DNA of 20,764 bases, from positions 1 through 20,764 of the forward strand of contig CAXDRM010000018.1 of the NCBI GenBank assembly GCA_963991775.1, read 5' to 3'. The notes beneath the pieces are model-generated. The model did not search any database. It was not told the origin of the DNA and worked only from the letters and a program-made list of their open reading frames with translations. Made by a program: the position numbers and the translations under genes. Positions 7,833 to 15,135 of this stretch are shown piece by piece (position 1 is the stretch's first letter; each line of letters begins with the position of its first letter). The stretch is from CAXDRM01 sp963991775 (lineage in GTDB: Bacteria; Pseudomonadota; Alphaproteobacteria; Rickettsiales; JABIRX01).

Positions 7833-8357
7833 TTATTTTTTTGCTTGAGCGATAGAATTATTAATTAATTCAAAGGCTTTTTCTTTATCAGCAAAACCTT
7901 TAACTTTAACCCATTTACCTGATTCAAGGTCCTTATATCTTTCAAAGAAATGTGAAATTTGCTCTAAAGTAATTTTAGGCAAATCTTCTAAAGATTGAAT
8001 ATTTTTAGTAAAAGGATGTAATTTATCTTTAGGCACAGCAATAATTTTTTCATCAAAACCACTTTCATCTTCCATTAATAACACTCCTAAAGGACGAGCT
8101 GCAACTACTGCACCTGGGGTTATTGGAGTTTGACTAATTACTAATACATCTGCTGGATCACCATCATCTGATAAAGTATGAGGTATAAAACCATAATTAG
8201 CAGGATAAAACATTGCAGTACTTAAAAAGCGATCTACAAATAAAGCACCACTCTCCTTATCTAACTCATATTTAACCGGTGCCGCACCAGCTGAAATTTC
8301 AATGATAACATTTACTTCTTCAGGTGCATTACCCACTTCTATTTTTGAAATATCCAT
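7833..8357 (-). CDS. ppa: Inorganic pyrophosphatase (family I)
   Basis: This cytoplasmic Mg2+-dependent enzyme hydrolyses pyrophosphate to two phosphates, pulling biosynthetic reactions forward. I choose the ATG at 8357, which gives 174 residues starting MDISKIEVG, close to the E. coli enzyme (176). An in-frame upstream ATG at 8414 would add 19 residues that do not resemble the family. The signature DGDPADVLV carries the metal-binding aspartates, and the FVDRF, YPANYGFIPHT and KDKLHPF elements are all in order. It is divergent from murJ, with 81 bp between the two starts, and upstream of sdhE, with which it probably shares a transcript. Confidence 0.96.
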   Translation of the reverse strand: MDISKIEVGNAPEEVNVIIEISAGAAPVKYELDKESGALFVDRFLSTAMFYPANYGFIPHTLSDDGDPADVLVISQTPITPGAVVAARPLGVLLMEDESGFDEKIIAVPKDKLHPFTKNIQSLEDLPKITLEQISHFFERYKDLESGKWVKVKGFADKEKAFELINNSIAQAKK

Positions 8358-8438
8358 ATTTATCTTTTGCTTTAAATTAAAAAATATTATTTTGTGATGC
8401 GCAATATCTAACAAAATATAGCTTAATAAGCAAATAAA

Positions 8439-9980
8439 ATGAACCTCTTGAAATCAGTTGCCAACATCTCTTTTTTTACCTTAATCTCAAGGATAACTGG
8501 CTTTATCAGAGATATCATAATAGCTGCAAAACTTGGCACAGGGCCAAGCTCAGACATTTTATTTATTGCACTTAAAATTCCCAATTTCTTTCGCAGAATC
8601 TTTGCCGAAGGCGCCTTTAGCCAGGCTTTTATTCCGTTATTCTCAGAATTATTAGTTAGCAAAAATGATCAACAAGCTCTAGCTTTTGCCAGACATATTT
8701 TTTACTATTTTCTTTGTGCATTGATTATTTTTGTACTGGGTTTTGAATTATTCACTCCTCAGATCATGTATATTTTTGCCCCAGGCTTTACCCAAATTCC
8801 TGAGCAATATGCAGCTCTGATTAGCCTGGCACGCATTACCTTTCCTTACATTGCCTTGATCTCAATAGTTACTTTGATTAATGGTGTCTTAAATAGTTAT
8901 AAGATTTTTATCCCAGGCAGTATCATGCCAATCATTTATAATATAGGACTAATCTGTGCTATTTTTACCTTAACCAATCTTACTGGTGATGTTACTAAAG
9001 CTTTGGCTTGGGGGTTAATTTTAGCAGGTATCATCCAGCTTCTAATTATGCTAGCTATTTTAAGAAGTAAAAAAATCAAACTTTTTCCCCAAAAAAACCA
9101 ACAACAGAGCGCACAATTTAAAAAATTTACTAAGATTATCATACCAGCCATATTTGCAGCAGGTATCATCCAGCTCAATTCTTGGATTGATACTATCATC
9201 GCTACTTTAATTCCTAACGCAGTCTCTTATATCTATTATAGTGAAAGAATTGTACAGCTACCACTTGCCATTATTGGTATCAGCCTCTCTGTAGCAATAT
9301 TGCCTGATCTTAGTAAGAAAATAAAAAAACAAGATGTTAAAGCTAGTCATAAATTATTTACTGATAGTATAAATCTAGGCTTATTTTTTGCCCTACCTGC
9401 AGCACTAGGTTTATTTTTCTTAGCAGATGAAATTATTGCTACCTTATTTGCTCGCGGAGCTTTTGATCAAAATTCTACTCTTGCTTCAGCTGCTATGTTA
9501 AAAATCTATGCTTTTGCTGTGCCGGCCTATATCTTAAATAAGATTATGCTCACTAATTTTTATGCACATCAAGATACTAAAACTCCAGTAAAAATTGCCG
9601 CTATAATTTTACTAATTAATTTGATTTTGAATCTAATCTTAATTCAAATTTTTTCTTATTTAGGTATTGCTATTGCTACTTTAATTGCCTCTTGGTGCAA
9701 TATTTTACTACTATATTTATTGCTCAATAAAAAAAGCTATTTTAAAGCTACAGAGCATTTTCCTTTTAAAACTTTGGGCAAAATTTTATTTAATAATCTT
9801 ATTTTTGCAGCTTTGCTTTATGTAACATCTTTAATGTTTAGCGATTTTCTTACCTACCCTAATATTAAACAAATCATTTTGTTATGCTTAATAATTAGCA
9901 GCGCCTTAATCTGTTATTTAATCAGTAACTTTATTAGCAAAACCTATAGTTTTTCAGAACTTAAAAATCTTCTCAAATAG
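8439..9980 (+). CDS. murJ: Lipid II flippase MurJ (MviN)
   Basis: This 513-residue polytopic inner-membrane protein of the MOP superfamily flips lipid II for peptidoglycan synthesis. The N-terminal family signature is clear: SRITGFIRDIIIAAKLGTG, followed by FFRRIFAEGAFSQAF. About 14 hydrophobic helices run through the protein, and conserved elements such as YYSERIVQLPLAIIGISL and LFARGAFD are present. Length is normal (about 510). The ATG at 8439 has only a weak AAG-type ribosome binding site. The DUF58 gene starts 5 bp after its stop, so murJ is very likely the first gene of the transcript that continues through the bat genes. Together with dapA it implies a functioning peptidoglycan pathway. 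Confidence 0.96.
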   Translation: MNLLKSVANISFFTLISRITGFIRDIIIAAKLGTGPSSDILFIALKIPNFFRRIFAEGAFSQAFIPLFSELLVSKNDQQALAFARHIFYYFLCALIIFVLGFELFTPQIMYIFAPGFTQIPEQYAALISLARITFPYIALISIVTLINGVLNSYKIFIPGSIMPIIYNIGLICAIFTLTNLTGDVTKALAWGLILAGIIQLLIMLAILRSKKIKLFPQKNQQQSAQFKKFTKIIIPAIFAAGIIQLNSWIDTIIATLIPNAVSYIYYSERIVQLPLAIIGISLSVAILPDLSKKIKKQDVKASHKLFTDSINLGLFFALPAALGLFFLADEIIATLFARGAFDQNSTLASAAMLKIYAFAVPAYILNKIMLTNFYAHQDTKTPVKIAAIILLINLILNLILIQIFSYLGIAIATLIASWCNILLLYLLLNKKSYFKATEHFPFKTLGKILFNNLIFAALLYVTSLMFSDFLTYPNIKQIILLCLIISSALICYLISNFISKTYSFSELKNLLK

Positions 9981-9985
9981 CTCTA

Positions 9986-10873
9986 ATGAAACCTAATTTA
10001 GCAGATTTATATAATCTTAAACCACAAGTTACAGAATTAAACTTCATCAATAAACATGCTAACCATGCTAGCCTAGCTGGCAGCTTGATTTCACGTGTTA
10101 AAGGTAAAGGCCTAGAATTTGAACAGGTACGCAAATATAATTATGGTGATGATATTAGAACTATTGATTGGCGCGTTAGTGCCAGGACTGGCAAAACCCA
10201 TATCAAAGAATTTCTAACAGAAAAAGAAAGTGAGATTGATATTTTTTGCGAGATTAGCACCTCTATGTATTTTGCTAGCACTGGCAAATTTAAACATATT
10301 ATCGCTGCAGAATTGGTGGCACTGCTTAATTTTGCCGGACAGCATAATAAAGAATTACTAAATAATTATTTTTTTGGTGATTGCTTAGCAGGCTTACAAG
10401 CTTTTCGCCAAAAACATTTAAGTAACATCACTACTGCCAGCCTTAATTTCTTATGTGAAACTAACTATCAAACTAAAGCTGTTCCTGAACATAACTTAGC
10501 TGATTCTTTAGAAGAAGTCTCTAATCGCAATAAAAATAAAAATCTTACTTTTATCATTTGCAGCTTTCCTGAGCTGAGCAAAAAATTAAATGAACAATTG
10601 ATGCGTCTTGCCAGTAAAAAAACTGTTTATTTATGCTTAATCAGTGATCCTTTGGAAAGTGATTTACCTGCTACACATAACCTAACTATTAATACTCCAC
10701 AAGGTCAAGAATATGTAATAAATCTAGGTGATAAAGCAGCGCGCCTAAATTATCAAAGGCAATATCAAAAAAAGCTCGCCAAATTAGAAACTTTATGTAG
10801 CGAATTGAAAATTACTTTATTAAACATATATAGCACAGATAACACTTTAGCTAAGCTGGTTAAATTATTATGA
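9986..10873 (+). CDS. DUF58 domain protein (MoxR/Bat cluster)
   Basis: This 295-residue protein lacks membrane segments and is probably cytoplasmic. The DUF58 core is recognisable as YNYGDDIRTIDWRVSART at residues 51-68, followed by IKEFLTEKES. A vWA-like metal site is suggested by EISTSM (89-94), where the first acidic residue is Glu in place of the usual Asp. DUF58 proteins almost always accompany MoxR ATPases and are thought to be partners or substrates of the ATPase. Here the gene lies 5 bp after murJ and overlaps the MoxR gene by 4 bp (ATGA), indicating translational coupling. Its biochemical activity is unknown. Confidence 0.92.
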   Translation: MKPNLADLYNLKPQVTELNFINKHANHASLAGSLISRVKGKGLEFEQVRKYNYGDDIRTIDWRVSARTGKTHIKEFLTEKESEIDIFCEISTSMYFASTGKFKHIIAAELVALLNFAGQHNKELLNNYFFGDCLAGLQAFRQKHLSNITTASLNFLCETNYQTKAVPEHNLADSLEEVSNRNKNKNLTFIICSFPELSKKLNEQLMRLASKKTVYLCLISDPLESDLPATHNLTINTPQGQEYVINLGDKAARLNYQRQYQKKLAKLETLCSELKITLLNIYSTDNTLAKLVKLL

Positions 10874-11844
10874 AAAATCCAAAAACTAATCAGAATACTG
10901 AAAATATCATCACACAGATTTACAATAATTTGAGAAGCCAAATAATTGGCCAAGATGAGTTAATACAAAATTTATTAATTGCCTTACTTTCTGGTGGTCA
11001 CATTTTAATTGAAGGCATGCCAGGACTAGCAAAGACCTTAAGTGCTGCTACTTTGGCTAATTCAGTAAATGCTAAATTTAAACGTATTCAATTCACGCCT
11101 GATTTACTACCTTCAGATCTTATTGGTACGGATATTTACCTACAAGAAAGAGGCAGATTCGAATTTTCAGAAGGACCACTATTTAGCAATATTATTTTAG
11201 CAGATGAAATTAACCGTGCCCCAGCTAAAGTGCAATCAGCTTTACTTGAAGCGATGGCTGAGGGGCAAATTACTGCTGGTAAAAAAACTTATAAATTACC
11301 TGAATTATTTATGGTGATCGCCACACAAAATCCACTTGAGCAAGAAGGAACTTATGCCCTACCTGAAGCTCAGCTTGATCGTTTTTTAATGCAGGTCAAA
11401 ATCTCTTATCCTGATGCGCAAGAGGAATTACAAATTTTAGAATTAGCAGAAAAACAAGATAGTAAAAATATTGTGCCGCTTAAAAATATTGCGCCACAGG
11501 ATATTCTGGCTGCTCGGGAAAAAATCTCGCAGATTTATCTCGATGAAAAGCTTAAGCAATATATTGTTAATTTAGTTATGGCTAGTAGAGAAGCTGAAAA
11601 ATATGATCAAGAATTAGCGAGCTATATTAAGTTTGGGGCTTCACCTCGTGCTACTCTAGCCTTAGCACAAACTGCTAAGGCATTAGCTTATTTAAATGGT
11701 GATGAATTTGTTACTCCTTACCATATTCAGAAAATGGCACCTTATATCTTGAGTCACCGCATTATTCTCAGCTATAAAGCTGCAGCGGCAAATCTTGATA
11801 ATGATCAAATTGTAAAATATTTAATCGATCTGGTTGCAGTATAA
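10870..11844 (+). CDS. MoxR family AAA+ ATPase
   Basis: The 324-residue AAA+ ATPase shows Walker A GMPGLAKT (49-56), Walker B IILADEIN (108-115), sensor 1 ATQN (151-154) and an arginine in EAQLDRF (R171). These are the diagnostic elements of MoxR proteins. MoxR ATPases are believed to act as chaperones that activate or assemble metal- or vWA-containing complexes. The start overlaps the DUF58 stop (ATGA at 10870-10873), and the DUF4381 gene begins 2 bp after the stop. All catalytic residues are intact, so it should be active. The client proteins are presumably the vWA proteins encoded downstream; that is inference from context. Confidence 0.96.
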   Translation: MKNPKTNQNTENIITQIYNNLRSQIIGQDELIQNLLIALLSGGHILIEGMPGLAKTLSAATLANSVNAKFKRIQFTPDLLPSDLIGTDIYLQERGRFEFSEGPLFSNIILADEINRAPAKVQSALLEAMAEGQITAGKKTYKLPELFMVIATQNPLEQEGTYALPEAQLDRFLMQVKISYPDAQEELQILELAEKQDSKNIVPLKNIAPQDILAAREKISQIYLDEKLKQYIVNLVMASREAEKYDQELASYIKFGASPRATLALAQTAKALAYLNGDEFVTPYHIQKMAPYILSHRIILSYKAAAANLDNDQIVKYLIDLVAV

Positions 11845-11846
11845 CC

Positions 11847-12296
11847 ATGCTTAAAACTGGCGAAATTTACGATATTTATGAATTAACTAATATCGCTATT
11901 TGGCCGATTGCACCAATTTATTATTTCATTATATCTTTAATTATTTTGCTGTGCAGCTGCATATTCTATCTAAAACGTCATAGTAAAACTGAGGCCAGAA
12001 CTAATTGGCAAAAAGCTGCACAAGCAGAATTAAATGAATATATTCTAGATAAATATATCAATCTTCCTGAGCTGCATAATACTATCAAAAAAATCCTGAT
12101 CCAAAAAACCTCACGTCAAAATGTAGCCAGGCTTTCTGGACGAGAATTGCTCAATCAACTTGAAGAGCATGATCCCTACGATTACCCTTGGAATATTCAT
12201 GCAGAATTTTTTAGCAAAATTTTTGCTAAAAATAATAATTATAAAAAGGATCAAGAAGTTAGCGAGATTCTGAATGCTTTAAAAAAATGGCTATGA
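11847..12296 (+). CDS. DUF4381 membrane protein of the Bat cluster
   Basis: This 149-residue protein starts with LTNIAIWPIAPIYYFI, the DUF4381 hallmark (a Pro/Trp-rich lead into a membrane helix), and has one transmembrane segment at about residues 22-43. The rest is a cytoplasmic helical domain ending ILNALKKWL. DUF4381 proteins occur between DUF58 and the vWA genes in MoxR clusters; their function is unknown, but the position suggests a membrane adaptor. It follows the MoxR gene by 2 bp. Its end overlaps a short reading frame that contains the palindromic repeat pair. Confidence 0.85.
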   Translation: MLKTGEIYDIYELTNIAIWPIAPIYYFIISLIILLCSCIFYLKRHSKTEARTNWQKAAQAELNEYILDKYINLPELHNTIKKILIQKTSRQNVARLSGRELLNQLEEHDPYDYPWNIHAEFFSKIFAKNNNYKKDQEVSEILNALKKWL

Positions 12297-12324
12297 TTAG
12301 TAATTTTTTAGCAACTAATATTCA
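12297..12324 (+). repeat. Left copy of a 28-bp direct repeat flanking the palindromic pair
   Basis: TTAGTAATTTTTTA begins both copies. This copy (12297-12324) and the right copy (12432-12459) are identical over the first 14 bp and match at about 24 of 28 positions. They lie 135 bp apart and enclose the inverted repeat pair. They could be a diverged duplication made on insertion, or a segmental duplication. Confidence 0.6.
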
Positions 12325-12327
12325 GAC

Positions 12328-12374
12328 GGCCTTTCGGTACAATTTTGCAACAAGTGCAAAATCACTCAAGAACC
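12328..12374 (-). repeat. Dispersed palindromic repeat, copy A (47 bp)
   Basis: Read on the minus strand it starts GGTTCTTGAGTGATTTT and ends GCAAAATTGTACCGAAAGG, with a 9-nt variable centre. It matches copy C (20196-20242) at 36 of 47 positions by my count, with nearly all differences in the centre and the last few bases. It faces copy B head-to-head. Confidence 0.8.
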
Positions 12375-12399
12375 TTAACTATTTAGGTTCTCGAGTGAT
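12361..12399. repeat. Inverted-repeat stem between palindromic copies A and B
   Basis: ATCACTCAAGAACC (12361-12374) pairs with GGTTCTCGAGTGAT (12386-12399), a 14-bp stem with one mismatch position (A-C, or G-T on the other strand) around an 11-nt loop. In the bat mRNA this should fold into a strong hairpin between the DUF4381 and BatA-like genes. No T-run follows it, so it is more likely a processing or stability element than a terminator. Confidence 0.6.
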
Positions 12400-12429
12400 C
12401 GAGCATATGCGAGATTTTATCGAGAGATC
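12386..12429 (+). repeat. Dispersed palindromic repeat, copy B (44 bp)
   Basis: It shares the first 14 bp GGTTCTCGAGTGAT and the last 9 bp CGAGAGATC with copy C, but its centre differs and contains its own palindrome GCATATGC. The ends TCTCGA...TCGAGA are themselves inverted, so each unit is an imperfect palindrome. Confidence 0.7.
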
Positions 12430-12431
12430 CT

Positions 12432-12459
12432 TTAGTAATTTTTTAACAATTAACATGCA
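12432..12459 (+). repeat. Right copy of the 28-bp direct repeat flanking the palindromic pair
   Basis: TTAGTAATTTTTTAACAATT begins this copy. It is the partner of 12297-12324, offset by exactly 135 bp, which preserves the reading frame through the insertion. Confidence 0.6.
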
Positions 12460-12488
12460 AGCAATCTTAAAAAAGCTAGAGGCGTAGC

Positions 12489-13493
12489 ATGAGTAATATC
12501 ATCTTTCTTAAGCCTTTATATTTTATCTTAAGCTTACTTCCCATCATACTCTTATGGTGGCCCAGTAAAAAAAATAATCAACTAGCTATAAATATTCCTT
12601 TTGCTACAGATATATTAAAATGCTATCAAAAAAATCTTTATAAAAGCCAAATTAATTATAAAAAATTTTTTATACTCTATCTGGTTTGGCTTGCCTTGGT
12701 TAGCGCCTTAGCACAACCTAACCTGTTAAAGAATAATCAAAAAACCTATCATTTTGGCTATGATTTAATGTTAGCTGTTGATGTATCCGGCTCGATGGCA
12801 GCACTAGATTTTTCTAGTAAAGATGAATTGCTTAATCGTTTACAAGTAACCCAAGCAATCCTTACAGAATTTATTGCAGAAAGAAATAATGATCGTATTG
12901 GCATTATTATCTTTGGTAAATTTGCCTATTTAGAAAGTCCTCTAACTATAGATAATATCACTTTAACTAATGTTATTAATAATCTTGAAATTGGTATTGC
13001 CGGGAAGGATACAGCCATTGGTGACGCGCTTACTTTAGCAGTAAAAAAATTAAAAGATCAACCAGCAGCATCTAAAGCTATTATTTTACTTACTGATGGC
13101 GAAAATACTGCTGGACAAATTGCCCCTCTAACTGCTGCTGAACTTGCTAAAAAATATGAGATTCCGGTTTATACTATTGGTATTGGCAAAAATGGTGAGG
13201 CACCTTTTATCGATCAATTCGGTAGGTTGCAATATGGCCGAGTCTTTCTTGATGAGGTTACCTTACAAGAAATTGCACAGCTTACTAATGCTAAATTTTT
13301 CCGTGCAGAAAACAAAACTGAGCTTAAAAAAATCTATGCAGAAATAGATAAATTAACCGCCACTAAAGCTGAGCATAAATCATATTTGGAATATCACAGC
13401 CTATTTCAATATCCGCTTATTTTAGCAATGCTAATTTTGCTGTGCTATGTACTTTATTTTAAAAAAATTACTAAATGCGTGAAGCATGTTTAA
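12489..13493 (+). CDS. BatA-like membrane-anchored von Willebrand factor A protein
   Basis: This 334-residue protein has two N-terminal hydrophobic segments (about 6-23 and 59-76), a vWA domain and a C-terminal membrane helix (about 308-326), the BatA layout. The metal-ion-dependent adhesion site is intact: D98-x-S100-x-S102 in VDVSGSM, a threonine in GKDTAIGDAL, and D203 in LLTDGEN. The vWA domain probably lies in the periplasm. BatA proteins were named for Bacteroides aerotolerance, but in other bacteria they are tied more generally to envelope or oxidative stress. It begins 1 nt after the doubtful repeat-containing frame and overlaps the next gene by 8 bp. The direct client of this complex is unknown. 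Confidence 0.92.
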   Translation: MSNIIFLKPLYFILSLLPIILLWWPSKKNNQLAINIPFATDILKCYQKNLYKSQINYKKFFILYLVWLALVSALAQPNLLKNNQKTYHFGYDLMLAVDVSGSMAALDFSSKDELLNRLQVTQAILTEFIAERNNDRIGIIIFGKFAYLESPLTIDNITLTNVINNLEIGIAGKDTAIGDALTLAVKKLKDQPAASKAIILLTDGENTAGQIAPLTAAELAKKYEIPVYTIGIGKNGEAPFIDQFGRLQYGRVFLDEVTLQEIAQLTNAKFFRAENKTELKKIYAEIDKLTATKAEHKSYLEYHSLFQYPLILAMLILLCYVLYFKKITKCVKHV

Positions 13494-15135
13494 AGAATTT
13501 ATAACAAATTTCCATTTTGCTGAACCAGCCTATTTACTGTTATTAGTGGCAATTGCTGCTAGCTGTATTTTATCTAAATATTATAAGCTCACTGAAAAAA
13601 ACCAATTTCAAAAATATTACAAACTATTTAGCAAAGAAAATTTAAATTACTTAGTTAAATCAGAGCATATAACCAATAATAAAAATATTTACTTATTGAT
13701 TATCTGTCTTAGCTTACTCAGTTTAGCTCTGGCTAAACCACGTTGGCAATATGAGACTGTTAGCGGCTTTCAGGAAAATAACAATATGGTATTTTTACTA
13801 GATAGTTCTAACTCTATGTCAGCTACAGATATTGCACCTTCACGTTTTGTTAAAGCTAAGCAAGAAATCGCTGATATTGTTAAATATTTTACCACTACTA
13901 GATTTGGTTTAATCGCTTTCAATAATATTGCTTATAACTTATTACCCTTATCATTTGATCAAGAAGCAATGCTAGATAATCTTAAAAATCTGCAACAAAA
14001 AGATTTTAACCAAGCAGGCTCAAATCTTAATATCGCTTTAGAAAGCGCACTTAATTATTTTGCAAGAATTCCTGGCGCGAATAAATTTATTATAGTTTTT
14101 ACTGATGGTGATTTTACTGAAGCTCTTGATAAAAATTTAAATAAGCAACTCAGTGAAGCTAATATTAGATTATTTATCTATGCTCTTGGCACAGAAGTTG
14201 GAGCGCCTCTATTTCAAACAAATGGTAAAGCCCTTAATTATGAGGGCCAGCAAGTTATTGCAAAATTAGATCTTAAAAATTTGGAAATTTTGGCAAGTCA
14301 AACCAAAGCAGCTTTAGTTACAGCAAATTATAGTAATCAAGATCTAGAAAAACTCATTGCATATGTTGAAGCTACAAAACAAGAACAACAAGAGAGTAAC
14401 ACTGAGCTTAAAATTTGGTCCGAAGCTTTAACTATATTTTTATTACCTGCCCTCTTCCTATTTTTACTGATGATGCGCAAGGAAATTATCGCCATCTTTA
14501 TTATTAGCTATTTAGCAGCAACAGATGCTCAGGCATTTAATTTTACTGATTTATTTTTGAATCAAGATCAACAAGCAAAACGCGCCTATAAAACTAAAGA
14601 TTATGCAGCTGCTCAGCAAAAATTTACTGATAAATATAATCAAGCCGTAAGCGCTTATCGTGCTGGAGATTATACAGCAGCTAAAAAATTATTTAGCGAA
14701 GCAGAACATGAAAAAGCCTTATATAATTTAGGCAATAGTAATTTTAAATTAGCAGATTACCAACAAGCTATTGAAAATTACACAGCTTATTTAAGCAATA
14801 ATCCAGATGATCAAGCAGCACAGCATAATTTGGCAGTAGCCAAAGAAAAACTACAAGAACAGCAACAGCAAAATAATTCTCAGCAGCAAGAACAAAATAG
14901 TGAAACAGAAAATTCTAAGCAGCAACCAGAAACACAGCAAAAGCAAAATCAGCAAGATAATAATGAGCAGCAAAACCCTACAGAAAATCAACAAAATTCT
15001 GAGCAACAACCAGAAGAGCTCAGTGATAAAATTTTTGATTTAATCGAAACTGATAGTAGAAATTTAATGCAAGAAAAATTAAAAAATATGGAAAGCAATC
15101 AAACAAAAGAACAAAATTCTGTTAAACCATGGTAA
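13486..15135 (+). CDS. BatB/BatC-like fusion: vWA domain plus TPR and Gln-rich tail
   Basis: The 549-residue protein joins a BatB-like half and a BatC-like half. Residues 14-31 and 67-83 are membrane helices. The vWA domain carries D106-x-S108-x-S110 (LLDSSNS) and TDGD at 206-209. Hydrophobic residues 313-348 follow. Residues about 366-455 form TPR-type repeats (AYRAGDYTAAKKLF, ALYNLGNSNFKLADYQQAIENY). The end, from about 458, is dominated by Gln, Asn and Glu. The segment 330-350 (MRKEIIAIFIISYLAATDAQA) looks like a former signal peptide ending AxA. It overlaps batA-like by 8 bp and batD by 7 bp, so translation is tightly coupled. Such vWA-TPR fusions occur in other proteobacteria. Confidence 0.92.
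   Translation: MFKEFITNFHFAEPAYLLLLVAIAASCILSKYYKLTEKNQFQKYYKLFSKENLNYLVKSEHITNNKNIYLLIICLSLLSLALAKPRWQYETVSGFQENNNMVFLLDSSNSMSATDIAPSRFVKAKQEIADIVKYFTTTRFGLIAFNNIAYNLLPLSFDQEAMLDNLKNLQQKDFNQAGSNLNIALESALNYFARIPGANKFIIVFTDGDFTEALDKNLNKQLSEANIRLFIYALGTEVGAPLFQTNGKALNYEGQQVIAKLDLKNLEILASQTKAALVTANYSNQDLEKLIAYVEATKQEQQESNTELKIWSEALTIFLLPALFLFLLMMRKEIIAIFIISYLAATDAQAFNFTDLFLNQDQQAKRAYKTKDYAAAQQKFTDKYNQAVSAYRAGDYTAAKKLFSEAEHEKALYNLGNSNFKLADYQQAIENYTAYLSNNPDDQAAQHNLAVAKEKLQEQQQQNNSQQQEQNSETENSKQQPETQQKQNQQDNNEQQNPTENQQNSEQQPEELSDKIFDLIETDSRNLMQEKLKNMESNQTKEQNSVKPW

Larger units (their letters stand above)
12287..12487 (+). other. Doubtful small ORF created or extended by a repeat-pair insertion
   Basis: A 66-codon frame overlaps the DUF4381 end and stops 1 nt before the batA-like ATG. 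About two thirds of it is repeat-derived. Its two ends carry similar peptides 45 codons apart, SNFLATNIQ (near 12300) and SNFLTINMQ (near 12435), encoded by a direct repeat exactly 135 bp apart. Removing one 135-bp unit leaves a frame of about 21 codons. Bat clusters do not normally have a gene here, and no good ribosome binding site is visible. It may be a translated spacer, as seen with Rickettsia palindromic elements that insert in frame, but it may equally be non-coding. Confidence 0.3.

Noticed and set aside
8358..8414. Upstream ATG for ppa adding 19 residues
   Set aside because: The extra residues do not match pyrophosphatases, and the shorter form has the normal family length.
12361..12399. 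Hairpin in the bat operon as a terminator
   Set aside because: It lacks a following T-run, and it is explained by two inverted copies of a dispersed repeat.
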